From contig RFSU01000112.1 of the NCBI GenBank assembly GCA_009923795.1, positions 1 to 7,800 of the forward strand: a DNA stretch of 7,800 bases. Direction: 5' to 3'. Both the position numbers and the translations under genes were made by a program. The notes below the pieces were generated by a model. The model did no database searches. It was not told the origin of the DNA and was given only the letters and a program-made list of their open reading frames with translations. Within the stretch, counting starts at the first letter, position 1, and each line of letters begins with the position of its first letter. The DNA is from Sphingomonadaceae bacterium (lineage in GTDB: Bacteria > Pseudomonadota > Alphaproteobacteria > Sphingomonadales > Sphingomonadaceae). Shown here piece by piece: positions 1 through 6,035 of this stretch.

Positions 1-87
1 CACTTTGGTAGCCAACACCATTTTTTGGCGCATGCCGGGGCGCTTGGACAACCAATTGCCAATGTAGGTTTCGGTGAAGCCATAGGT
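1..87 (-). other. Tas-type aldo/keto reductase fragment fused in frame to ftsI (junction about 73-90)
   Basis: The last 25-29 codons of the ftsI frame read TYGFTETYIGNWLSKR, then a short linker, then VLATKV. From memory, E. coli Tas (an NADPH-dependent aldo/keto reductase) reads TQGLTETYVGNWLAKH and then IIASKV at the equivalent place, so similarity is dense with no gap. The lysine of LATKV (residue 541 of the frame) sits where the family's catalytic lysine lies. The preceding strand with the catalytic Asp and Tyr is absent, so this is an internal piece, not a whole enzyme. The join lies in TYGF, which fits both the FtsI C-terminal region and Tas proteins. It may be a genomic rearrangement or an assembly artefact; the sequence alone cannot decide. 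The family assignment is fairly sure, the cause is not. Confidence 0.75.
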
Positions 88-1626
88 GTCGGCCGTGCCC
101 TTGGGCGCATCAAGCATGGCGACAACAACATAACGCGGCGCATCCATCGGGAAAACTGCGGCAAAGGTTGAGACATTCACATGGCGCGAATAGCCGCCAG
201 CGCCCGGCTTTTCTGCTGTTCCTGTCTTACCGCCGACCCGCATACCCGCAACCTCTGCACGCTTACCTGTGCCGTCTGTGACAATCAGCCGCAGCAGCTT
301 TCGGCTCATCTCGCTGGCATATGCCGATATGACACGGCGACCCTTTGGCGCCTTATCCGGAGCGACTTTCATCAGCGTCGCTGGCCGCCAGAACCCGCCG
401 TTCACCAAAGCGGCATAGGCCGTTGCCAATTGCAGCGGCGTAATCGCGATGCCATGGCCATAGGCCGTCGTCATGACCGTAGTTCTACCCCAATAGCCGG
501 GAACAAGCGTTCGCCCCTTTTCTCGCAGCTCGATATAGGGTGGTTCATAAAAGCCCATGCGCCGGAACAGGGCCTCCATGCGCTGTTGGCCCATTTCATC
601 GGCAATGCGGGCGGTTACAATATTCGACGAATGCACCAACGTTTCCGGTACGTTCATCCACCGATTGAGCGGGTGATCATCCTTAATCGTGAACTTGCCA
701 ACCTTCAGGGGCGCGGTTGCATCATAGCGTTTGGACATTGACGTTACGACGCCCGCATCCATTGCCCCCGCCATCGTGATGGGCTTGAATGTCGATCCCA
801 GCTCATAAACGCTCTGCGTCACATTGTTGCGCAAGGATTCCGGGTTTGCCTGGCTGATTTTATTGGGATTGAACACCGGCAAGGACACCATCGCCAGCAA
901 TTCCCCAGTGCGCACATCAAGCACAAGGCCAGTCGCCCCCAGCGCCTGATGCTTGACCACGGCATTGGACAATTCAGATTCCATCGCGGCCTGAACCCGC
1001 TTGTCGATAGACAGAACGGCCGGTTGTTTGCGCCCTGCCTTATCCGTCAATTGGGCATCCAGCACCCGCTCCATACCCATCACGCCCTTGCCATCCATAT
1101 CGGTATAGCCGAGCACGTGCGCTGCCAGCGTCAATTGGGGATAGAGACGTTCAGGCTCCCGCGAGAAAGCCATGGCGGGTTCCCCCAGCGCATTCACCTT
1201 CGCGACAAGCTCGGGCATGGCGCGGCGACGCAAATAGGTGAAGGTCATGCCCGATTTCAAAAGCTGCAGATACTGCGCCTCTGTTCGTTCTGGCATCAGC
1301 GCGGCAAGCTTGGGCGCAAGATCAGCCGGGCGATTGAGCAAGCGGTCAGGATGCACCCCAATTGACCAGGCATCCATTGTGCGCGCCAGAACTTCGCCAT
1401 TGCGGTCTACAATATCGGCGCGCGGCGGCAAAAGGGCATCCGGCCCCAGACCCCCATTGGCGCCATCCGAAAACGCCGTCAGCCACAAAAGCCGAAGCGC
1501 GATGACACACGCCACCGCGCCAAAAAGAAGCATCAGAACCATCAGCCGTTGATGGGCAATCGCGAGCGACTGTTCCTTAAGTTTGGCGTAACGCGTTCTG
1601 TCCGTCCGGGCGACGAGCGTTGTCAC
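1..1626 (-). CDS. ftsI: Division-specific peptidoglycan transpeptidase FtsI (PBP3), with an aberrant 3' end running off the window
   Basis: Class B penicillin-binding protein that crosslinks septal peptidoglycan in the periplasm, working with FtsW and the FtsQLB complex. The frame is open for 542 codons to the window edge. A short cytoplasmic N-terminus precedes one membrane segment (about residues 28-50). The PBP dimer-type region begins near PPRADIVDRNG (67-77). All three transpeptidase motifs are present: STFK with nucleophile Ser278, SSN at 333-335, and KTG at 467-469. The start is GTG at 1626, overlapping the upstream ftsL-like stop as GTGA; no strong Shine-Dalgarno sequence is visible, so coupling is likely. 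Later ATG codons would cut the membrane anchor. FtsI identity is clear to about residue 517 (position 76). Residues 518-542 lack the usual FtsI ending (a GW-x-AAP-type stretch then an RIAP-like helix) and instead resemble the aldo/keto reductase Tas. The true stop is not in the window. Confidence 0.93.
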   Translation of the reverse strand, partial: MTTLVARTDRTRYAKLKEQSLAIAHQRLMVLMLLFGAVACVIALRLLWLTAFSDGANGGLGPDALLPPRADIVDRNGEVLARTMDAWSIGVHPDRLLNRPADLAPKLAALMPERTEAQYLQLLKSGMTFTYLRRRAMPELVAKVNALGEPAMAFSREPERLYPQLTLAAHVLGYTDMDGKGVMGMERVLDAQLTDKAGRKQPAVLSIDKRVQAAMESELSNAVVKHQALGATGLVLDVRTGELLAMVSLPVFNPNKISQANPESLRNNVTQSVYELGSTFKPITMAGAMDAGVVTSMSKRYDATAPLKVGKFTIKDDHPLNRWMNVPETLVHSSNIVTARIADEMGQQRMEALFRRMGFYEPPYIELREKGRTLVPGYWGRTTVMTTAYGHGIAITPLQLATAYAALVNGGFWRPATLMKVAPDKAPKGRRVISAYASEMSRKLLRLIVTDGTGKRAEVAGMRVGGKTGTAEKPGAGGYSRHVNVSTFAAVFPMDAPRYVVVAMLDAPKGTADTYGFTETYIGNWLSKRPGMRQKMVLATKV

Positions 1627-2243
1627 GGAGCCGATTTGCCCTTTCCAGCTCCCGTCCGGCTCTCGCTTTCTGCGCGCACCAGAATTTCATTGAACGTCCG
1701 CTTGTCCACCAAAGCGCGGTCAAGCATCGCAAAGCGTTGGGCCTTGGCCGCCGTTGCCTTGTTGGGTGTTGTCTTGCCGGCCGTCGCCTGCGGCTTGCTG
1801 CTCACAGCTTTGCTGGTCGAGGCGGGAGCAGGCGCAGCGGGGGCAGATGCCATGGCAATTTTTTGTTCCGCCGGGGCTGCCGGAGCCGTTGCCGGGCGGG
1901 TTGCAGCCGCAACCATAACGGGTGGCGGTGTGAAACCATCCACGGGCAGCGTGCCGCCATCAATCGACTTCAGCGCCGATTCTGTTGCACGGAATTGACC
2001 CGCCTTGGGCGCAGACAATGCAAGTGCCTCGACATTCCAGCGCTCAAGTTGCCGCAAAGAAGCCCGCGTGCCCATTTCCGTCTGCAATTGCCGAATATCG
2101 CGCTGCGTCATGGCGATCTGCTGATCCAAATCTTCCATGCGCGTGCGCTCTGACGCAACACCCAGCGAAACGGTGTAAAGGGCAGTCGCGGCGAAAGCAC
2201 ACCCGACGACCCAAACAACGGGACGAAATTTGTGAGCGATCAT
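1623..2243 (-). CDS. ftsL: FtsL-like cell division protein with a long Ala/Pro/Lys tail
   Basis: Small bitopic protein in the ftsL slot between rsmH and ftsI. FtsL forms a coiled-coil complex with FtsB and FtsQ that activates FtsWI at the septum. The 206 residues show a short basic N-terminus, one membrane segment (about 8-28), a heptad-like stretch (about 33-60) and an LRQLERWNVEALALSAP segment (63-79). An Ala/Pro/Lys-rich low-complexity linker (about 108-168) follows, then a charged, probably helical end (about 171-194, FAMLDRALVDKRTFNEILVR). Typical FtsL proteins are near 100-120 residues, so the tail is an extension. The ATG at 2243 overlaps the rsmH stop as ATGA, and AAGAGG lies a few bases upstream. 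FtsL is poorly conserved, so the call rests on topology and gene order rather than sequence identity. Confidence 0.8.
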   Translation of the reverse strand: MIAHKFRPVVWVVGCAFAATALYTVSLGVASERTRMEDLDQQIAMTQRDIRQLQTEMGTRASLRQLERWNVEALALSAPKAGQFRATESALKSIDGGTLPVDGFTPPPVMVAAATRPATAPAAPAEQKIAMASAPAAPAPASTSKAVSSKPQATAGKTTPNKATAAKAQRFAMLDRALVDKRTFNEILVRAESESRTGAGKGKSAP

Positions 2244-3178
2244 GCAGCACCTCTTATATCTGAAGGGCGGGGTTGGGCGGTTGTGCGGCGCGCGACACGC
2301 AATGTTGCTGATCGCGCGCGGGGATTATGGGTGAGTTCACGTTCGGATGGCCGAACCGCTTTGGCCACAGCTTCAAAGGTCGCCGCCGGGCCTTGGGATG
2401 CCACAACCGGAATATGGCGCGACCCAGCTGGATTTTGGCCGCTGCGGTCCCGCAAGAAGCGCTTCACAATCCGATCTTCAAGGCTGTGAAAGGTCACAAC
2501 AGCTAGACGACCGCCCGGCTTCAAAACCTTTTCCGCCGCGACAAGTCCGTCCTCCAGTTCACCCAGTTCACGGTTGATGTGAATGCGGATTGCTTGAAAT
2601 GTGCGGGTTGCCGGATCGGCTTTCTGCCCCGTGCGCCAGCCGCTAGCCTTGCGAACAACTGCCGCAAGCTCGGCCGTGCGCGTCATCGGGCGGGCAGCCA
2701 CAATGGCGCGGGCAATCCGCCGAGATTTGGGTTCATCGCCATAACGGTAGATGACATCTGCAATCTCAGCTTCGTCGGCCGTATTGACGAAGTCTGCGGC
2801 ACTTTCACCCGATTTCTCCATCCGCATATCAAGCGGACCATCGCTCTGAAATGAGAAGCCTCGCACAGCCTGATCAATCTGCATGGAAGACACGCCGATA
2901 TCGAGCGTCACCCCATCAACGGGCGCCTCGATATGCGCGGCCATGTTGGAGAAGCGATCCTGAACCAGTGCCAGGTCTTGGAGTTCGGCATCCCGCCCGG
3001 CCGCAATGGCATCAGGGTCACGGTCAAAGGCAATGACCTTTGCCCCGGCCTTCATCATTACGCGACTATAGCCGCCTGCGCCAAATGTGCCGTCAATATG
3101 CGTTTCGCCGGGGCTGATGGCGAGCGCATCGATGACTTCATCTAGCAAGACGGGGATATGGGGTGCGATCTGGGGCAT
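2240..3178 (-). CDS. rsmH: 16S rRNA (cytosine(1402)-N(4))-methyltransferase RsmH
   Basis: SAM-dependent methyltransferase (formerly MraW) that modifies the ribosomal P site by N4-methylation of C1402 in 16S rRNA; it acts in the cytoplasm. At 312 residues it has the usual family length. Visible family motifs are HIPVLLDEV (7-15), the SAM-binding loop DGTFGAGGYS (29-38), AFDRDP (50-55), LDIGVSSMQID (92-102), RGFSFQSDGPLDMRM (106-120), IHINRELGELE (199-209), GGRLAVVTFHSLEDRIVKRF (222-241) and the C-terminal NPRARSATLRVA (285-296). The ATG at 3178 overlaps the mraZ stop as TAATG, with GAGG about ten bases upstream. Its own stop overlaps the ftsL-like ATG, so it sits in a tightly coupled operon as second gene of the dcw cluster. 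No defects are seen. Confidence 0.97.
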   Translation of the reverse strand: MPQIAPHIPVLLDEVIDALAISPGETHIDGTFGAGGYSRVMMKAGAKVIAFDRDPDAIAAGRDAELQDLALVQDRFSNMAAHIEAPVDGVTLDIGVSSMQIDQAVRGFSFQSDGPLDMRMEKSGESAADFVNTADEAEIADVIYRYGDEPKSRRIARAIVAARPMTRTAELAAVVRKASGWRTGQKADPATRTFQAIRIHINRELGELEDGLVAAEKVLKPGGRLAVVTFHSLEDRIVKRFLRDRSGQNPAGSRHIPVVASQGPAATFEAVAKAVRPSERELTHNPRARSATLRVARRTTAQPRPSDIRGAA

Positions 3179-3663
3179 TATCGCACGCCTCGTTCTGCCA
3201 TGAGGAAGGCAGCCACATCCTTGGTTTCCTCATCAATTCCGGGCGTGTCGATGAGGAGATTGGGGTTCCAGATTTCAAAAGTGTTGCCCGTGCCAAAGAA
3301 GAAGGCGAGCTCCGTCAACTGCGCCTTCGCCCGGAAAAATGTCGGCAAGATAAAGCGCCCGCTGGCGTCAAAGGGAACTTCTTCGACCAAGCCAAAGGCA
3401 CGGCGATTGCTGTTAAAATAGTCAAAGTCACGGTCCGCGGCGCGCTCGCGCTCTTCTTCACGCTCCAGCCGATCATGCAACAAGCGCGACCAGCCGCGAT
3501 CATATCCGGTCAGGCAGGGATCTTGCTGGTGCTTCGCGATAATGAGGACGCGGCCATCGCCGTTCTTCTCAATTGCAGAGCGCAGGAAAGCGGGAACAGC
3601 GACGCGGCCTTTGCCGTCAATCGCGTTCAGCGCGTGTCCTCTGAATAGCTCTCTGTCGCCCAC
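3178..3663 (-). CDS. mraZ: Transcriptional regulator MraZ
   Basis: DNA-binding regulator at the head of the dcw operon; in studied bacteria it forms ring-shaped oligomers and represses its own promoter. Two AbrB-like half-domains are visible, each with the family D-x-x-x-R signature: DGKGRVAVP (residues 16-24) and DASGRFILP (99-107). The start chosen is GTG at 3663, giving 161 codons: AGAGGGG lies four bases upstream, and the protein then begins MGDRELFRGHALNAIDGKG, as family members do. The frame stays open to another GTG at 3711, which would add 16 residues (VIRVWPAF...) with no family character, so that start is less likely. The gene ends in TAATG with rsmH. The candidate operator boxes at 3798-3833 lie about 135 bp upstream. 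Confidence 0.96.
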   Translation of the reverse strand: MGDRELFRGHALNAIDGKGRVAVPAFLRSAIEKNGDGRVLIIAKHQQDPCLTGYDRGWSRLLHDRLEREEERERAADRDFDYFNSNRRAFGLVEEVPFDASGRFILPTFFRAKAQLTELAFFFGTGNTFEIWNPNLLIDTPGIDEETKDVAAFLMAERGVR

Positions 3664-3667
3664 AACA

Positions 3668-3674
3668 CCCCTCT
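3668..3674 (-). promoter_or_regulatory. Shine-Dalgarno sequence that decides the mraZ start
   Basis: AGAGGGG on the minus strand, four bases before the GTG at 3663. It supports that GTG over the in-frame GTG at 3711, which has no comparable purine-rich stretch in front of it. Confidence 0.65.
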
Positions 3675-3797
3675 GCGTCACGGGGGCAAAGGCGGGCCAA
3701 ACCCGGATCACAGCACCCTGCCGCGCCCGGCCAATTCAAAGAAGAATCAGGACAGCCCCGCCCCAATCTGACGGTGTGCATGACTATCAGCGATTCT

Positions 3798-3833
3798 TGG
3801 GGACAGCAAGGGATTTCACGGGTGAAATGGGGA
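3798..3833. promoter_or_regulatory. Four MraZ-type operator boxes with exact 10-bp period
   Basis: On the plus strand, GGG triplets occur at 3800-3802, 3810-3812, 3820-3822 and 3830-3832, exactly one helical turn apart, in the contexts TGGGGA, AAGGGA, ACGGGT and TGGGGA. E. coli MraZ is known to bind direct TGGGN repeats separated by 5 nt, which gives the same 10-bp period. GGGATTTCA is repeated perfectly at 3810 and 3830. ATTTCAC and GTGAAAT (3813-3828) form a perfect 7-bp inverted repeat around two bases inside the array. The position upstream of mraZ fits autoregulation. The GGG face lies on the strand opposite to mraZ coding. A weak TTGCTG (-35-like, complement of 3804-3809) overlaps the second box, but no convincing -10 follows it. 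Confidence 0.7.
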
Positions 3834-3861
3834 TTTCAGGCCTCAATTGAGTGATTTGCGT

Positions 3862-4605
3862 CTAAATCCTCCCCTTTCCATCTCGATTTTCTTCTTTTGT
3901 TCTCCTTTGGTCTGGGCCGAGGTCCTCCAGAAGCTGGTCGATGAGCCTCTGCCCGGCCTCTTGTGCTGCCGAGTCTTTTGCTGAAATCGCAAAATCTGCG
4001 TCCGCCACGCTGACAGCCACACCTTTGCCCAAGGTGCAGCGCGCAATGACAGCGGCAGTGACCGTGCAGTCCCGCGATTGGCTGATCCAACGACCGCTTC
4101 CGGGGGCTGGAACCAGCCCGTCTGCAGATCGGATCATACGCCGCGGCACACCCGGCGGATCCGGGATCAATGTCAGGCCCCAATGTGTCAGCAGCGGTAA
4201 AAGCAAGGTTGAGGGCGGCGGTTGCCGGGCATCCCCCTTGGGAAGCGAAGAGGATTGACGCAAATCGGGATCAGCAAGAATTAAAACATGCCCGCCAGCG
4301 CGGACCCAATCATCCAAGGCGACAAGCTCATCCGGTGCAAGGGCTTGGGGCTGAACAATGAAGAGCAGAGAAACAGGCTTAAGCTGGCCTGGCCGCGCAA
4401 TATCCAACAGCACAATGCGCCATGCGGACTCCAAATGGCCGATCAGGGGCGGACGCTCCGTCTTGCCCTGTACGGCAGAGGCGATGTCACCGCCTCCCCA
4501 GTAAACGGAAGGAGTTGTGAGGAGATGGAGAGTGGGCCGCTCCGTGCTCGGCCCAGATGGAGCGCATCCTGCCAGCAGCGCGGCCGCCAGCAGCCACTGT
4601 TTCAT
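3862..4605 (-). CDS. GldG/DUF4350-like lipoprotein, uncharacterised
   Basis: The N-terminus is a lipoprotein signal peptide: MKQW, a hydrophobic run, then the lipobox LAGC with Cys14 as lipidation site. Ala at +2 predicts release to the outer membrane by the Lol rule. The mature protein resembles the soluble domain of GldG-type ABC-transporter auxiliary proteins: LLFIVQPQALAPDELVALDDWV, then RAGGHVLILADPDL (about 80-115), and later GKGVAVSVADADF (193-205). These strands form a nucleotide-free Rossmann-like fold in that group. No ATPase or permease partner lies nearby, so a transport role is not supported. The C-terminus is short and charged. The start ATG overlaps the previous stop as ATGA and has no good Shine-Dalgarno, suggesting coupled translation. 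The biological role is unknown. Superfamily placement is fairly confident; function is not. Confidence 0.72.
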   Translation of the reverse strand: MKQWLLAAALLAGCAPSGPSTERPTLHLLTTPSVYWGGGDIASAVQGKTERPPLIGHLESAWRIVLLDIARPGQLKPVSLLFIVQPQALAPDELVALDDWVRAGGHVLILADPDLRQSSSLPKGDARQPPPSTLLLPLLTHWGLTLIPDPPGVPRRMIRSADGLVPAPGSGRWISQSRDCTVTAAVIARCTLGKGVAVSVADADFAISAKDSAAQEAGQRLIDQLLEDLGPDQRRTKEENRDGKGRI

Positions 4606-4868
4606 TTTTTAGGAGCACTGCCTTCATCAGCAGGGGCCGCCGCACCCGGCGCAACCCCCAATTCGGCCAACGGCTCATTCTTGGTCTCTGCAGGCTTGGT
4701 AGCCTCTCCGCTGCGTGTTGCCTCCACTGGGCTTGCGTTTGGGCCAATGCGTTCCAGCATCGCGTTCGCAAGACCAATGATCAATAAAATGCCGACCAGT
4801 CCTGTCAGGCCAACCCGGATGCGCCGCCAACTTTCGCGTCGATCATCATATCCTTCTCGCGCCTTCAT
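4602..4868 (-). CDS. Small single-pass membrane protein, unknown function
   Basis: This 88-residue protein has a basic, charged N-terminus (REGYDDRRESWRRIR), one hydrophobic segment (about 18-37, VGLTGLVGILLIIGLANAM) and a Pro/Ala/Glu-rich tail of low complexity (46-88) ending in PKK. The positive-inside rule predicts a cytoplasmic N-terminus and periplasmic tail. A strong AAAGGAGG four bases before the ATG lies inside the last codons of cysK. Its start overlaps the cysK stop and its stop overlaps the lipoprotein start, both as ATGA. The layout suggests it is made together with the lipoprotein and may work with it in the envelope. I recognise no family. The strong ribosome site and exact overlaps show it is a real gene. 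Confidence 0.8.
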   Translation of the reverse strand: MKAREGYDDRRESWRRIRVGLTGLVGILLIIGLANAMLERIGPNASPVEATRSGEATKPAETKNEPLAELGVAPGAAAPADEGSAPKK

Positions 4869-5860
4869 GGGGCCTCCTTTAGCCAGTCAAAAACGGGAAG
4901 ACCCTTCGACCGCAGCCATTGGGGATCATAGAGCGTCGACAAATAACGGAAACCTGTATCGCACAAAATCGTCGCGATTGTCTTCCCCGGCCCCAATTGG
5001 CGCGCAAGGGCAACGGCACCTGCAATGTTAATGCCGGATGACAGGCCAAGGCATAACCCTTCCTCCCGCAACATGCGGGCGACCCAATACAGCCCCTCTT
5101 CATCAGAGATGCGAAATTGCGTGTCAATGGGCGCGCCTTCCAGATTGGCGGTGATCCGGCCCTGGCCAATTCCTTCGGCAACCGAGCTTCCTTCGGCCTT
5201 CAATTCCCCATGAGCGTAATAATTATAGAGCGCCGCACCAAAGGGGTCGGTCAGAGCAATGACAATATCGTCACGATGCGCCTTGAGGCCCATGCCGACA
5301 CCCGCAATTGTGCCCCCTGTGCCTGCGGCACATGTAAAGCCGTCAATTTGCCCCTCGGTCTGCGCCCAAATTTCTTCCGCAGTGCCCAGAATATGCGCTT
5401 TTCGGTTTGCGATATTGTCAAACTGATTGGCCCAGACGGCTCCCGGCGTTTCTTCAGCAATGCGGCGCGATGTGTGCACAAAATGGCCCGGATTGGCGAA
5501 GGGGGCTGGGGGAACCAAAACCAGCTCTGCCCCCAAGGCGCGCAGCGTATCCATCTTTTCACGGCTTTGTGTATCGGGCATCACAATGATAGTGCGATAC
5601 CCCTTAGCATTGGCGACAAGCGCGATGCCGATGCCGGTATTGCCCGCTGTGCCTTCCACAATTGTCCCGCCCGGCTTTAGAACGCCTCTGGCCTCTGCAT
5701 CTTCGACGATGAATAGCGCCGCCCGATCCTTCACCGAAGCGCCCGGATTTGCATATTCACATTTGCCGAGAATAGTGCAGCCCGTCTCTGCCGACGGACC
5801 TTCGAGCCGAACCATCGGCGTGTTGCCAATCAGGTCGAGAGAATTGGATGCGATAGACAT
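4865..5860 (-). CDS. cysK: Cysteine synthase A (O-acetylserine sulfhydrylase)
   Basis: PLP enzyme that forms L-cysteine from O-acetylserine and sulfide in the cytoplasm, the last step of sulfate assimilation. At 331 residues it has family length. NPGASVKDRAA carries the PLP lysine (Lys44). EGTAGNTGIG (69-78) is the substrate loop, GTGGT (180-184) binds the PLP phosphate, and EGIGQGRI (229-236) and LCDTGFRYLSTLYD (299-312) close the active site. The loop has Ala72 where classic E. coli CysK has Ser (TSGNT); EGTAGNTGI with EGIGQGRITANLE marks the subtype common in rhizobia and sphingomonads. A cystathionine beta-synthase-like or other beta-replacement activity cannot be excluded from sequence. 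The ATG at 5860 has a modest AGGA upstream. It is the first gene of a three-gene unit and is divergent from the AraC-type regulator. Confidence 0.94.
   Translation of the reverse strand: MSIASNSLDLIGNTPMVRLEGPSAETGCTILGKCEYANPGASVKDRAALFIVEDAEARGVLKPGGTIVEGTAGNTGIGIALVANAKGYRTIIVMPDTQSREKMDTLRALGAELVLVPPAPFANPGHFVHTSRRIAEETPGAVWANQFDNIANRKAHILGTAEEIWAQTEGQIDGFTCAAGTGGTIAGVGMGLKAHRDDIVIALTDPFGAALYNYYAHGELKAEGSSVAEGIGQGRITANLEGAPIDTQFRISDEEGLYWVARMLREEGLCLGLSSGINIAGAVALARQLGPGKTIATILCDTGFRYLSTLYDPQWLRSKGLPVFDWLKEAP
4873..4880 (-). promoter_or_regulatory. Strong Shine-Dalgarno of the small membrane protein, inside the cysK 3' end
   Basis: AAAGGAGG on the minus strand, four bases before the ATG at 4868, encoded within the last cysK codons. 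It is the strongest ribosome binding site in the window and confirms the small gene. Its strength could give the membrane protein a higher translation rate than coupling alone. Confidence 0.75.
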
Positions 5861-6035
5861 GGCGCAGTCCTAGCCGTTTTGAGGAGGGATCGGCAAGCTA
5901 GTTGCGCTTTTGCCGTATATAGCCTCGTCTCGGTCGAGATAATGGTGCAGCATCGTTTTTCGCGTGTAAATTTCCGCACTTTGTGTTGAATAGCCCCGAC
6001 CATTTGGGGCGAGCATCTGGATTTGAGGGGGGGCA
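5861..6035. promoter_or_regulatory. Divergent promoter region between cysK and the AraC-type gene
   Basis: This region is richer in A+T than the genes around it. For cysK, a TATATA at 5916-5921 could be a -10 element, though no good -35 lies at the right distance. It directly abuts an inverted repeat, CGGCAA (5891-5896) and TTGCCG (5910-5915), separated by 13 bases. A second dyad, TCTCG-GT-CGAGA (5928-5939), lies next to GATAAT (5938-5943), a possible -10 for the plus-strand gene. A third, GCCCC (5993-5997) and GGGGC (6006-6010) with an 8-base loop, lies in the regulator's presumed leader. Divergent regulators often control their neighbour, so one dyad may be its operator; this is inference. 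Confidence 0.4.

Larger units (their letters stand above)
3664..3861. other. Intergenic region upstream of the dcw operon
   Basis: The stretch between the lipoprotein gene and mraZ holds the boxes at 3798-3833 and a perfect 10-bp palindrome CTCAATTGAG at 3842-3851, just past the lipoprotein stop. I see no GC-rich hairpin followed by a T run on the minus strand, so nothing clearly ends transcription of the cysK unit before mraZ. A promoter is expected here, but only weak -10-like hexamers are visible (for instance GATAGT, complement of 3783-3788). Confidence 0.5.

Noticed and set aside
181..741. Long plus-strand open frame opposite ftsI
   Set aside because: It is antisense to the well-supported transpeptidase (SxxK and SxN motifs on the minus strand) and its translation is Cys/His/Arg-rich with no recognisable family.
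1549..2153. Overlapping plus-strand open frames opposite the ftsL-like gene
   Set aside because: They mirror the Ala/Pro-rich minus-strand coding sequence. The minus frame has the membrane segment, a ribosome site and the operon overlaps.
3664..3711. N-terminal extension of mraZ to GTG at 3711
   Set aside because: The 16 extra residues have no MraZ character, and the strong AGAGGGG lies before the GTG at 3663.
4288..5031. 247-codon plus-strand open frame
   Set aside because: It runs antisense across three minus-strand genes (lipoprotein, small membrane protein and cysK end), shows no domain and has Arg/Ser-rich shadow-like composition.
5993..6010. GCCCC-N8-GGGGC hairpin as an intrinsic terminator
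   Set aside because: No T run follows on either strand and it lies between divergent genes, where no transcript should end; kept only as a possible leader hairpin.
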